Source: Streptomyces iconiensis
GTDB taxonomy: Bacteria > Actinomycetota > Actinomycetes > Streptomycetales > Streptomycetaceae
Assembly (NCBI RefSeq): GCF_028657195.3
Contig: NZ_JANCPR020000010.1
Span: forward strand, 124,001-188,000
Reading direction: 5' to 3'
Length of the DNA stretch: 64,000 nucleotides
In this document: in pieces, positions 16,328-25,274 of the stretch
Layout of the letters: every line of letters starts with the position of its first letter
How positions within the stretch are numbered: position 1 is the stretch's first letter
Notes under the pieces: generated by a model
What the model saw: the letters and a program-made list of their open reading frames with translations, nothing else
Databases searched by the model: none
Told to the model about the DNA's origin: nothing
Made by a program: the position numbers and the translations under genes

Positions 16328-18424
16328 TCAGCCGGCGCGCTTGAGGATGACGGGCTTTCCGGGAAAGACCAGGCTGTTGAGCCGCACTTCGCCACTGCCG
16401 CGCATCGTCACGCGTATCGGCTCGCCCACCGGCAACCCCAGGTCGCCGCACGCCTCGTACGCCACCGCGTCCTGGTCAAGGGTGGCGTCCTTGTCCCCCA
16501 CGCCTCCATAGACAAGAGCACGGGGCTCCACCGCACCCAGGTCCGCCTCCCAGGCGCACTCCTCTTTCGCGCCTTTACCTCTGACCGCGAACGATATTCG
16601 GGACTCACCGAGCGACCCTGCCGAGAATTCGACGACGTTGGTGCCGTCACCGACCAGCTCGCCGGTCATCTCCCACTTACCGGACATGGCCTTGGGGACA
16701 GAGTTCTTCGGCCTTCCGGAGACGCGATGGAGGAGGGCGGACTCCCTCCGGCCGGAGGCGCTCCAGGCGAGTGCCTTGTTCTCGTAGGCCAGATCCTGCT
16801 TCGGGTGCTGCGGGCACGACTCCTCCCGGTCGCTGGTGGCGGGCTCGGCCCTGAGTCTCAGGACGCCGTCGTACGAGGCGAGGGCCGCCGGTGAAGAGCA
16901 CACCTGATTCGTATAGGTCGAGTAGATGTGCGCGACGGTCTCGCCCTTGCGGCCCTGTTCGATGTCGATGGTGCGGGTGATCGGTTCGTCGCCCTTCGCC
17001 GCCTTGGCGACGGACTTCCAACTGCCCAGGTACTTCTTGGGCAGATCCCCCTGGGGCGCGTCCGCCTTCTTCTCCTCCCCGAACGGCCCCACGCCCGGCA
17101 GGGCGAGGAGAGTCCCACCGCCCGCGATCAGTACGAGAGCCACGCCCGCGGCGAGCACGCCCGGTCTGCGCCATGTGCCGCGCTCCTTGCTCCTGCCCTT
17201 GTGCTGTCCCTTGCCTGAAGCGGACCGTGCCGGGGTCCCGGCGGAATCGTCCGGCGGCTGCGCGCCGCTACCCGCGGGACGGGGCGGGGGGCCCGGCGGA
17301 GGAACGGCCGGCGGCCGGTCGTACACGGTGGGCAGCGCGTACGCGGGCGACCCGAGTCCCGTCCGCGGTGGCTCCACCCGGGGCTGTTCCGTGTGCGACG
17401 ACTGCGTCGGTGCCGGTGCCGGTGCCGGTGCCGCGGGGGACATCACGTACGCGTCCGCTGCGCGGTCTGCGGCTTCCCGCGCCCCCGGCACCTCCGCGTC
17501 GAGCAACCGCGCGGCGTGCTGCCCCAGTTGAGCCACCAGGCCCGCCGGAAGCCATGGTTCCGCCGCACTGTTCCCGTTGCCCCGGGGGCCCGGTCCCGGC
17601 TCGTCCTCGGGGTCGGCCGTACGGGCGGCGATCTCGGCCAGGCTCGGCCGCTCGGCCGGGTCCTTGGCCAGGCAGTCACCCAGCAGTGCCCTGAGCCCGT
17701 CCGGCACCTGCGACAGGTCCGGCTCGTCCTCGGCAACACGGAACAGCAGCGCGTGCGCGGCCAGCCCCGTGTCACCGAAGGGGACGCGGCCCGTCGCGGC
17801 GAACACCAGCGCGGAGCCCAGCGAGAAGATGTCGCTGGCTGCCGTCAGCCGCCTGCCCCTTGCCTGCTCGGGCGACATGAAGGCGGGCGAGCCGACGAGG
17901 ACGCCCGTCTGCGTGAGCTGCGTGCCGTCGGCCTGCTCCAACGCCCACGCGATACCGAAGTCGATCAGGCGCGGGCCGTCGATGGTGACCAGGATGTTCG
18001 ACGGCTTCACATCCCGGTGGATCAGACCCGCCTCGTGCACGCTGCCCAGCGCGAGCGCCAGCCGGTTCGCCAGAATGCGGACGGTACGCGCGGGCAGCGG
18101 GTCGGACTGACCCTCCACCGCGTCGTGCAGCGGGATGCCGGGGATGTAGCCCGTCGCCAGCCACGGCTGTTCCGCGTCCGTCTCGGCGTCGAGCACCGGC
18201 GCTGTCCACTCGCCGCCCACCTTCCTCGCGGCGCGTACCTCGCGTTCGAACCGCCGCCGGAAGTCGGTCCGTTCGGCCAGGTCGCTCCGTACGAGCTTGA
18301 CGGCGACCGTCCGGCCGCGCGGCGACTGCGCCAGGTAGACGCTGCCCATGCCGCCCGCGCCGAGCCTGCCCAGCAACCGGTACTCGCCGATCTGCCGCGG
18401 GTCGGTCGCCCGTAGCGGCTCCAT
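16328..18424 (-). CDS. Membrane Ser/Thr protein kinase (paralogue 1)
   Basis: 698 aa. N-terminal kinase domain (about 14-265): glycine loop GRLGAGGMGSVY (19-30), ATP-binding Lys43, catalytic HRDVKPSN (Asp138), DFG at 155-157, and the activation-loop SPAFMSPEQARG. A Pro/Ala-rich linker leads to one transmembrane helix (about residues 417-440), then an extracellular domain starting DLPKKYLGSWKS with several Cys. There are no PASTA repeats. It sits between the aminotransferase and hydA units and is paralogous over its full length to the kinase at 20890-23277. Confidence 0.93.
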   Translation of the reverse strand: MEPLRATDPRQIGEYRLLGRLGAGGMGSVYLAQSPRGRTVAVKLVRSDLAERTDFRRRFEREVRAARKVGGEWTAPVLDAETDAEQPWLATGYIPGIPLHDAVEGQSDPLPARTVRILANRLALALGSVHEAGLIHRDVKPSNILVTIDGPRLIDFGIAWALEQADGTQLTQTGVLVGSPAFMSPEQARGRRLTAASDIFSLGSALVFAATGRVPFGDTGLAAHALLFRVAEDEPDLSQVPDGLRALLGDCLAKDPAERPSLAEIAARTADPEDEPGPGPRGNGNSAAEPWLPAGLVAQLGQHAARLLDAEVPGAREAADRAADAYVMSPAAPAPAPAPTQSSHTEQPRVEPPRTGLGSPAYALPTVYDRPPAVPPPGPPPRPAGSGAQPPDDSAGTPARSASGKGQHKGRSKERGTWRRPGVLAAGVALVLIAGGGTLLALPGVGPFGEEKKADAPQGDLPKKYLGSWKSVAKAAKGDEPITRTIDIEQGRKGETVAHIYSTYTNQVCSSPAALASYDGVLRLRAEPATSDREESCPQHPKQDLAYENKALAWSASGRRESALLHRVSGRPKNSVPKAMSGKWEMTGELVGDGTNVVEFSAGSLGESRISFAVRGKGAKEECAWEADLGAVEPRALVYGGVGDKDATLDQDAVAYEACGDLGLPVGEPIRVTMRGSGEVRLNSLVFPGKPVILKRAG

Positions 18425-18432
18425 CCGCTTCC

Positions 18433-18458
18433 CCCCAGTTGTCCGTGGCCAACTGGGG
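18433..18458. promoter_or_regulatory. Hairpin just upstream of kinase 1
   Basis: CCCCAGTT and AACTGGGG pair perfectly around a 10-base loop, in the 49-bp gap between the aminotransferase stop and the kinase start, ending eight bases before the kinase ATG. It could block the kinase ribosome site or act as an operator. Confidence 0.4.
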
Positions 18459-18473
18459 AATGATCGTACGCGG

Positions 18474-19826
18474 TCAGGGTGCGGCCTTGCCTCCCAGCTC
18501 GATCTCGGCCGTACGCAGGGCCCGTTCGAGGATGGTGGCCGCCTCCTCGGCCTCGGCGACGGTGAGGGTGAGCGGCGGCGCGATGCGCAGCACGCTGTTG
18601 GTGGAGTGGCCGCCGGCCCTCCCGATGAGGAGGCCGTGTGCGCGGGTCTCCTCCAGCACGATGGACGCGGCCTCGGGCGAGGGGTCTTCGGTACCGGGCA
18701 GCACCAGCTCGATGCCGAGCATCAGACCGCGCCCGCGCACCTCGCGCACGATGCCGAGCCCGGCCGAGACGGCTCGCAGCCGCTCCAGGAGCAGCCCGCC
18801 GACGCGGCGCGCGTTGCCCTGGAGGTCGTGTTCGAGGAGGTAGGTGAGGTTGGCGTTGCCGGCCGCCATGGTGACGGGGCTGCCGCCGAAGGTGGAGAAG
18901 GAGTTGGCGTCGAGGCAGTTCATGACCTCGGCGCGGGCGACGACGCCGCCGATGGACATGCCGTTGCCGATGCCCTTGGCGAAGGTGAGCATGTCGGGCG
19001 GCCCGGCTGCCGCGTGTGCCTGCCAGCCCCAGAAGTGGTCGCCCGTCCTGCCCCAGCCGGTCTGGACCTCGTCGCTGATCCAGAGAATGCCGTGCTGCTG
19101 GAGGATCTCGCGGAAGGCGGCGAGCAGTCCGTCGGGCGGTGCGGTGAACCCGCCGATGCCCTGGACGGGTTCGGCGATCAGCGCGGCGACGGAGCCCCGG
19201 GTCTGTCCGAGCATGTCCTCCAGGTCCTCGGCGCAGGCCGCGGTGAACTCCGCGTCGTCGAGGTGCGCGAAGGGTCCGCGCGTACGGACGCCGCCGTGCA
19301 CGTAGAGGGTGTGGAACGGGGAGAGGCTGGTCGGGGACCAGGAGCGGTTGCCCGTGATGCCGACGGCGGAGAAGGAGCGCCCGTGGTAGCTGTTGCGCAG
19401 CGCCAGCACCTGGTTGGACTGGCGGTAGGCGGTCGCGAGCATGAGCGCCGTGTCGTTGGCCTCGCTGCCCGAGGCGGTGAAGAAGACCCGCGCGTCGGGG
19501 ATGCCGGAGAGCGCCGCGATCCGTTCGGCCAGGTCCACCATCGGGCGGTTGAGGTAGAGGGTGGAGGTGTGCAGGATGCGCTCGGCCTGCTCGCTGACGG
19601 CCTTGGTGACCTCGGGCAGCGCGTGCGCCGTCATGGTGGTGAGGACGCCGCCGAACAGGTCGAGGTAGCGGTTGCCCTCCGCGTCCCAGACGTGCCTGCC
19701 CTCGCCGTGGGTGATCTCCAGGGGCCGCTGGTAGTAGAGCGCGAGCCAGTCGGGGAGCACGGCCCTGTGCCGGGCGTGCAATTCGTGCGGTGGGATGCCC
19801 CGTTGGGGGCCCTGGGGGGAACTCAC
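18474..19826 (-). CDS. Class III PLP-dependent aminotransferase
   Basis: 450 aa from a GTG start at 19826 that overlaps the upstream stop (GTGA). Family motifs: FFTASGSEANDTALML, SYHGRSFSA, SDEVQTGWGRTG and the PLP Lys in TFAKGIGNG. Class III enzymes move amino groups from omega-amino acids. Coupled to the beta-ureidopropionase-like gene, it most likely converts beta-alanine (or 3-aminoisobutyrate) to the semialdehyde, the last step of the reductive pyrimidine path. The family alone would also allow alanine-glyoxylate aminotransferase 2-like activity. Confidence 0.9.
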   Translation of the reverse strand: MSSPQGPQRGIPPHELHARHRAVLPDWLALYYQRPLEITHGEGRHVWDAEGNRYLDLFGGVLTTMTAHALPEVTKAVSEQAERILHTSTLYLNRPMVDLAERIAALSGIPDARVFFTASGSEANDTALMLATAYRQSNQVLALRNSYHGRSFSAVGITGNRSWSPTSLSPFHTLYVHGGVRTRGPFAHLDDAEFTAACAEDLEDMLGQTRGSVAALIAEPVQGIGGFTAPPDGLLAAFREILQQHGILWISDEVQTGWGRTGDHFWGWQAHAAAGPPDMLTFAKGIGNGMSIGGVVARAEVMNCLDANSFSTFGGSPVTMAAGNANLTYLLEHDLQGNARRVGGLLLERLRAVSAGLGIVREVRGRGLMLGIELVLPGTEDPSPEAASIVLEETRAHGLLIGRAGGHSTNSVLRIAPPLTLTVAEAEEAATILERALRTAEIELGGKAAP

Positions 19827-20665
19827 GGCTGCACCAGCCCTCCGTAGGCGTCCGGCCTCCGGTCCCTGTAGAAGGCCCACTGCTGCCGGACTTCGTCGAT
19901 CATGCCGAGGTCGAGGTCCCGTACGAGCAGTTCCTCTGCCTTGTCGTCCGCGACCTCCCCTACGAACTGCCCACGCGGATCGACGAAATAGCTCGTTCCG
20001 TAGAAGTCGTTGTCGCCGTACTCCTCGGTGCCGACGCGGTTGATGGCGGCGACGAAGTACTCGTTGGCGACGGCAGCCGCCGGCTGTTCGAGCTGCCAGA
20101 GGTAGCCGGACAGACCGCGCGAGGTGGCGGAGGGGTTGTAGACGATCTGGGCGCCCTCCAGGCCGAGTGCCCGCCAGCCCTCGGGGAAGTGACGGTCGTA
20201 GCAGATGTAGACACCCACCTTGCCGACCGCGGTGTCGAACACCGGCCAGCCGAGGTTGCCCGGACGGAAGTAGAACTTCTCCCAGAAGCCCTTGACCTGC
20301 GGAATGTGGTGCTTGCGGTAGGTGCCGAGCACGGTGCCGTCGGCGTCGATGACGGCGGCGGTGTTGTAGTAGAACCCCGAGCCGTCGACCTCGAACACCG
20401 GCGAGACGACGACCATCCCGGTCTCCCTGGCCAGCTCCCGCATGCGCTGCGTGGTGGGCCCGTCCGGCACGGGTTCGGCCCAGCGGTAGTGAGCGGGGTC
20501 CTGGACCTGGCAGAAGTACGGCGCGTTGAAGACCTCCTGGAAGCCGATGATCTTCGCACCCTGCCGCGCGGCCTCCCGCGCGTGCTCCTCGTGCTTCGCG
20601 ATCATCGACTCGGTGTCACCGGTCCAGGTGGCCTGCACGAGCGCTGCGCGTACAACATCGGGCAT
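19823..20665 (-). CDS. Nitrilase-superfamily amidohydrolase, probable beta-ureidopropionase
   Basis: 280 aa; ATG with AGGAG upstream. The Glu-Lys-Cys triad is visible: GFQEVFNAPYF, YRKHHIPQ and YICYDRHFPEGWR. These motifs and the FWEKFYFRPGN segment match beta-ureidopropionase/N-carbamoyl-beta-alanine amidase. It is the first gene of a two-gene unit with the aminotransferase and is driven by promoter/leader copy B. With the dihydropyrimidinase, it would give beta-alanine, ammonia and CO2. Confidence 0.9.
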   Translation of the reverse strand: MPDVVRAALVQATWTGDTESMIAKHEEHAREAARQGAKIIGFQEVFNAPYFCQVQDPAHYRWAEPVPDGPTTQRMRELARETGMVVVSPVFEVDGSGFYYNTAAVIDADGTVLGTYRKHHIPQVKGFWEKFYFRPGNLGWPVFDTAVGKVGVYICYDRHFPEGWRALGLEGAQIVYNPSATSRGLSGYLWQLEQPAAAVANEYFVAAINRVGTEEYGDNDFYGTSYFVDPRGQFVGEVADDKAEELLVRDLDLGMIDEVRQQWAFYRDRRPDAYGGLVQP

Positions 20666-20767
20666 GAACAGCTCCTTTGCGAGGGCGGCAGCCTGTTCGA
20701 CACGCGTAGATAAACGTGAGGATGCGACCGTAAGTCCCCCCTGAGCCGCTGACAAGAACCCCCGCAC
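20666..20767 (-). promoter_or_regulatory. Promoter and leader of the beta-ureidopropionase unit (copy B)
   Basis: TTGTCA (20750-20755) and TACGGT (20727-20732) on the minus strand are 17 bp apart. The ~90 bases up to the ATG match copy A at 16197-16287 except for about 13 differences, including the invariant TCTACGCGTGTCGAACAGG. The rest of the gap up to 20889 is GC-rich with no gene. Confidence 0.75.
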
Positions 20768-20889
20768 CGTCGGCCGGGGGTTCGCCCCCTCACAGGCGGC
20801 CGGCCGGCGCGGGCGGTCGATGAGCGCGGGGCGAGCGGTGAGCGCAAGCGGCCGGTGGGCGCGGGCGGCCGGTGGGCGCGGGCGAGCGG

Positions 20890-23277
20890 TCAGTCGGCGC
20901 GCTGATAGAAGCGGGGCGCGTTCTTCGAGTCCTCCGGGTTGTAGACCCGGATCTCGTCGTCCCCCTTCATCGAGACGACGATGGACTTGCCGTTGCCCCC
21001 GCACTTGCCCTCCGACACCGCCTCGTCGGTCTCCGAGGGCCCGTACATCACCGTTTCGCCGTCGGCCGCGCCGAGTACGTACGTCCACTCGCAGTGGTAG
21101 TCGTCCGCGTCCCCGACGTCGCGGTCCCCGACGTTGTGCATCGTGCCCTCACCGACCGGCCCCTGGTCGAACGTGAGGGTGCGCGCGTGCTTCTTGGCCG
21201 AGTCGGCGTGCCCCTCCCACTTGCCCAGCAGCCGGTGCGGTACGGGCCTGGCGGAGTCGCCGCCCACACGCTGGAGGCGGGAGGTGAGACCGCCGACCGG
21301 GTAGGCCCAGTCCATCGTGTCGTCGCCGGTGAGCTTCAACTCCTGCTCCCCGTAGGCCGAACAGGACTTGCTCTTCGGGTGGGAAGCGGTGATCCGGCTG
21401 GTCACCTTCATGCGCCCGTTGAACGAGATGAGCGTGGCCTCGCCGACGCACATGAGGTCCTTGCGCAGGTTGACGGTCTTGGCGACGACCTCGTTCTCGT
21501 CGCCCTGCCGGATCTCGAAGCGCCGGGTGACCGTCTCCCCGTTGTCCTGCACGGAGCCCTGCCAGGCGCCGAGGTAGCTCTTCGGCAGCGCGCCGCCGGG
21601 AGCGGGTTCCTCGCCGCCGGGCTTCCCCGTGGCCTCCGGCCCCTGCCTGCCGTCCGAACTCGCGTCGCCGCCAGGCGACTTACGGGCCTCGGCGCCACGC
21701 TTCGTGCCCCCGTCGTCCGGCGCGTCCAGTACGCGCAGCGCCACGAACGTGCCGACGCCGGTGACCAGCGCGAGCGCCACCCCGGCCGCCACCAGCACCA
21801 TCGCACGCCGCCCGCGCTTCTCTCCACCGCCCGGTGGGCCGCCAGGCAGCGGGAAGGCCCCCACCTGCGTGCCGTGCCCGCCACCCGGCGGCGGCTGCGG
21901 GACGTGCGGCGCCTGTGGCGGCCCCTGTGCGGGCCCCGTCACGGTGGCCATCCCGTGCACGCCCTCACCGTCCGGGGGCGGAGCCGGGGTCGGTGCCGGG
22001 GTCGGGGTGGGCGGAGAGGCGGGGATCGGCGTGGGGGTGGGCGTGGGGGCCGGCGTGGGGGTGGGTGTCGGCGGAGGGGTGTCGGCACCCTCGCCACCGG
22101 CCGCCTCGTCCGCGGCCTCATCGGCCGCATCTCCGGCTGCGTCCGGGGACCCGGACGGAGGCGTGGACGGAGGCGTGGACGGAGGCAACGGAGGTGTGGA
22201 CGGCGGCGACGGCGGCGGTGTGCCGGGAGCCGGAGGGGCCGCCGGTACGGGTGGGAGCGCGGCGCGGGGCGGGACGGAGGGGGGCAGCGGGACGACGGGG
22301 GCTCCGGCCGCGCGGTCGGCCGCCTCCCGCGCTCCGGGTACCTCCGCGTCGAGCAGAGCCGCCGCGTGCCGGCCGAGGTGGGCGACGAGGCTCCCCGGCA
22401 GCCACGGGTCGGCGGCCTCGGAACCGGTCGCCGAGGGGCCGGGCTCGTCCTCGGGGTCGGCCGTACGCTCCAGGATCTCGTCCAGCGAGGGGCGGTCGTC
22501 CGGGTCCTTCGCCAGGCAGTCGGCGACCAGTGCGCGCAGCCCCTCCGGGACGCCGTCCAGCTCGGGCTCCTCCTGGTTGATGCGGTACATCAGCACATGG
22601 CCCGCGTGGCCCGCACCGCCGAAGGGCGTGCGTCCCGTCGCGGCGAAGGCCAGTACGGAGCCGAGGCTGAACAGGTCGCTCGCGGCGGTAAGGCGTTCAC
22701 CGCGCACCTGCTCGGGCGACATGAAGCCGGGCGAGCCGACGACGGCGCCCGTGCGGGTCAGATGTGCGTCGGCGACCGTCTCCAGGGCGCGCGCGATGCC
22801 GAAGTCGATGACGCGGGGCCCGTCGATGGTGACGAGGATGTTGGAGGGCTTCACATCGCGGTGGATCAGCCCGGCCTCGTGGACGGCGCCGAGCGCCAGC
22901 GCGAGCCGGTTGGCGAGGATGCGCAGCGTCCGCTCGGGCAGCGGCACCGCGCGCCCGGCGCGTCCGGTGACGGCCTCGTGCAGCGAGATGCCGGGGATGT
23001 ATCCGGTGGCCACCCAGGGCTGTTCGGCCTCGGTGTCGGCGTCCAGCACGGGCGCCGTCCACTCGCCGCCGACCCGGCGTGCCGCATTGATCTCCTGCTC
23101 GAACCGGCGTCTGAACTCCGGGTGTTCCGCGAGGTCGCGCCGTACGAGCTTGACGGCGACGGTACGTCCGCGCGGCGACTGCGCGAGGTACACGCAGCCC
23201 ATGCCGCCCTCACCGAGCCGCCCCAACAGCCGGTATCCGCCGATGCGTTCCGGATCCCCCGCGCGCAGCGACCTCAA
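20890..23277 (-). CDS. Membrane Ser/Thr protein kinase (paralogue 2)
   Basis: 795 aa. Kinase domain with GRLGEGGMGCVY loop, AVKLV Lys, HRDVKPSN catalytic loop, DFGIARAL and SPGFMSPEQVRG. It is followed by a very long Pro/Thr-rich linker with PTPTPAP repeats, one transmembrane helix (AMVLVAAGVALALVTGVGTF) and an extracellular domain beginning LPKSYLGAWQGS that matches paralogue 1. It is divergent from marR. The start is the ATG at 23277. Confidence 0.93.
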   Translation of the reverse strand: MRSLRAGDPERIGGYRLLGRLGEGGMGCVYLAQSPRGRTVAVKLVRRDLAEHPEFRRRFEQEINAARRVGGEWTAPVLDADTEAEQPWVATGYIPGISLHEAVTGRAGRAVPLPERTLRILANRLALALGAVHEAGLIHRDVKPSNILVTIDGPRVIDFGIARALETVADAHLTRTGAVVGSPGFMSPEQVRGERLTAASDLFSLGSVLAFAATGRTPFGGAGHAGHVLMYRINQEEPELDGVPEGLRALVADCLAKDPDDRPSLDEILERTADPEDEPGPSATGSEAADPWLPGSLVAHLGRHAAALLDAEVPGAREAADRAAGAPVVPLPPSVPPRAALPPVPAAPPAPGTPPPSPPSTPPLPPSTPPSTPPSGSPDAAGDAADEAADEAAGGEGADTPPPTPTPTPAPTPTPTPIPASPPTPTPAPTPAPPPDGEGVHGMATVTGPAQGPPQAPHVPQPPPGGGHGTQVGAFPLPGGPPGGGEKRGRRAMVLVAAGVALALVTGVGTFVALRVLDAPDDGGTKRGAEARKSPGGDASSDGRQGPEATGKPGGEEPAPGGALPKSYLGAWQGSVQDNGETVTRRFEIRQGDENEVVAKTVNLRKDLMCVGEATLISFNGRMKVTSRITASHPKSKSCSAYGEQELKLTGDDTMDWAYPVGGLTSRLQRVGGDSARPVPHRLLGKWEGHADSAKKHARTLTFDQGPVGEGTMHNVGDRDVGDADDYHCEWTYVLGAADGETVMYGPSETDEAVSEGKCGGNGKSIVVSMKGDDEIRVYNPEDSKNAPRFYQRAD

Positions 23278-23368
23278 TGCCCTCTCCCCGGCTCGTGGTT
23301 GCAGGTGTGAAACGTGATCGTACGGGCTACGCGTACCTGGCAGCCACAGTCTTCACAGGCCCCATCCC

Positions 23369-23400
23369 TTGACAGGGAAACTTGCAAGTTCCCCTGTCAA
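23369..23400. promoter_or_regulatory. 32-bp palindromic operator for MarR
   Basis: Two 16-bp arms meet at TTG|CAA; all but two positions of each arm are symmetric, beginning TTGACAGGG and ending CCCTGTCAA. It lies 19 bp upstream of the MarR ATG and includes a TTGACA box. A TTGCAA (23382) with TACGGT (23406) 18 bp downstream would start transcription at or very near the ATG. MarR proteins typically bind such sites to control themselves and an adjacent exporter. Confidence 0.75.
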
Positions 23401-23418
23401 AGTCGTACGGTCGCCACC

Positions 23419-23853
23419 ATGCCAGGCAGCAAAGATCCCGAACTGATGGCCACCGAGATCGCGGCCGTCATGAGCGGACTGATCCGCAGGGTGCGCGCCG
23501 CCTCGCCGCAGGGCGAGCTGACCCCGACACAGCGTTCCGTGCTGCACCGCGTCGACGCCGAGGGCCCCGTCACGATCGCCGCGCTCGCCCGCGCCGAACT
23601 GGTGCGCCCCCAGTCCATGCGGGTCACCGTCGGCGCGCTGGAAGAGCGCGGCTTCCTCGCCCGCGCCCCGCACCCGACCGACGGCAGACAGGTCGTCTTC
23701 GCGCTCACCGACGAGGGCCGCACCACCCTGGAAGCCGTCCGCAAGGCCAAGCGGGGCTGGCTGGCCGACGCCCTCACCTCCCGCCTCGACGCCGACGAGC
23801 GCCGCACGGTCGACGAGGCGATGGGCCTGCTCAAGCGCCTGGCCGACGAATGA
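23419..23853 (+). CDS. MarR-family transcriptional regulator
   Basis: 144 aa; ATG at 23419 with no ribosome site, consistent with a leaderless mRNA. Winged-helix core: TPTQRSVLHRV, VTIAALARAELVRPQSMRVTVGALEERGFL (recognition helix) and the wing HPTDGRQVVFALTDEGR. It overlaps the downstream MFS exporter by four bases, so it probably represses a self-containing efflux operon. Confidence 0.92.
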   Translation: MPGSKDPELMATEIAAVMSGLIRRVRAASPQGELTPTQRSVLHRVDAEGPVTIAALARAELVRPQSMRVTVGALEERGFLARAPHPTDGRQVVFALTDEGRTTLEAVRKAKRGWLADALTSRLDADERRTVDEAMGLLKRLADE

Positions 23854-25274
23854 GCCGCGCCCTCGGCCGCTTCCACGGGTCCCAGGCCCCGGCGGTGGAG
23901 GGCGAACACGGCTTCGGCGCCCGCCTGATGACGCCCCTGCTGCTCGGCTCCGTCCTCAACCCCGTCAACTCCACGATGATCGCCACCGCGCTGGTGGCCA
24001 TCGGCCGCGCCTTCCACGTCGGCGCCGCCGACACCGCCTGGCTCGTGGCCTCGCTCTACCTCGCCAGCGCCGTGGCACAGCCGACCCTGGGCAAGCTCGC
24101 CGATCTGCTCGGACCGCGCCGGGTCTTCCTCGCCGGTCTCGCCGTCGTCGTCGCCGCCGGAACCGTCGGCGCACTGGCCCCCGCCTTCGGCTGGCTGATC
24201 GCCTCCCGCGTCCTGCTCGGCGTGGGCACCTCGGCCGCCTACCCGTGCGCGATGGCGCTGCTGCGCGCCGAGGGCGCGCGCCTGGGCAGGTCCGTTCCGC
24301 GTACGGTCCTCGCGCGGCTGTCCCTCGCCTCGCTGGGCAGCGCCGCCGTCGGCCCCGTACTGGGCGGGCTGCTCGCCGCCACGCTGGGCTGGCGCGCGAT
24401 CTTCGCGGTCAATGTGCCCGTCGCCCTGCTCGGACTGCTGCTCGCCGCCGTCTGGCTGCCCCGTCACACCGAGCGCCGCGCACCGGAACCGGCGCGCGGC
24501 GGCGGGATCGACCCGCTGGGCGTCCTCCTGTTCGGCGCGGCCCTCACCACCGCCATGCTCTTCCTGATGGACCTGCACGCCCCGCGCTGGCCGCTGCTCG
24601 CGCCCGTGGCGGTGCTGTCCTGCGCGCTGGTGCGGTGGGAGCTGCGGCGCCCGTATCCCTTCCTCGACCTGCGCATGCTGGCCCGGCACGGCGCGCTCGT
24701 GCGCACCTATCTGCGGCACGGGCTGGCGTACCTCGTCATCTACTGCGTCATGTACGGCTTCGCGCAGTGGCTTGAGGAGTCCCCCGGTCTGTCCTCCTTC
24801 CACGCGGGCCTCGTCCTGCTGCCCATGTCCCTTGCCGCGGCGGCCAGTTCGCTGCTCGGCGCCCGTACGAAGGGCATACGCGGGCCGCTCACGCTCGCCG
24901 CCGTACTGCTGGGCGCCGGCAGCTGCGCCCTCTTGCCCGCACACGGCTCCACGCCGCTCGCCGCGCTGCTGCTGGCCTCCGTCCTCTTCGGGCTACCCCA
25001 GGGACTCGCCGGAACCGGCAACCAGGCGGCCGTCGCCGCACAGGCACCCGCCGGGTCGGTGGGCGCAGCCGCCGGGCTCCAGCGCACGGCCCAGTACCTC
25101 GGTGCGATCACCGCTTCCAGCCTCATCGCCCTCTTCTACGGCCACCGGGCCGACGACGCGGGGCTCCACCTCATAGCCGTGACGGTGGCCGGGCTCAGCC
25201 TCGCGCTGCTCGTGCTGACCATCACCGACCGCGCCCTGCACGGCCGTTCGCCACCCTCCCCGGAACGTACGTAA
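23850..25274 (+). CDS. MFS multidrug exporter (DHA2-like)
   Basis: 474 aa; ATG overlaps the marR stop. About 14 hydrophobic segments. LGKLADLLGPRRVFLAG is the MFS motif between helices 2 and 3, and GPVLGGLLAATLGWRAIFAVNVP is motif C, typical of proton-driven drug antiporters of the DHA2 type. Expected to export the ligand sensed by MarR. Confidence 0.92.
   Translation: MSRALGRFHGSQAPAVEGEHGFGARLMTPLLLGSVLNPVNSTMIATALVAIGRAFHVGAADTAWLVASLYLASAVAQPTLGKLADLLGPRRVFLAGLAVVVAAGTVGALAPAFGWLIASRVLLGVGTSAAYPCAMALLRAEGARLGRSVPRTVLARLSLASLGSAAVGPVLGGLLAATLGWRAIFAVNVPVALLGLLLAAVWLPRHTERRAPEPARGGGIDPLGVLLFGAALTTAMLFLMDLHAPRWPLLAPVAVLSCALVRWELRRPYPFLDLRMLARHGALVRTYLRHGLAYLVIYCVMYGFAQWLEESPGLSSFHAGLVLLPMSLAAAASSLLGARTKGIRGPLTLAAVLLGAGSCALLPAHGSTPLAALLLASVLFGLPQGLAGTGNQAAVAAQAPAGSVGAAAGLQRTAQYLGAITASSLIALFYGHRADDAGLHLIAVTVAGLSLALLVLTITDRALHGRSPPSPERT

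Noticed and set aside
20872..23310. Long plus-strand frame opposite kinase 2
   Set aside because: Antisense of the kinase; composition is Gly/Arg/Val as expected for a shadow.
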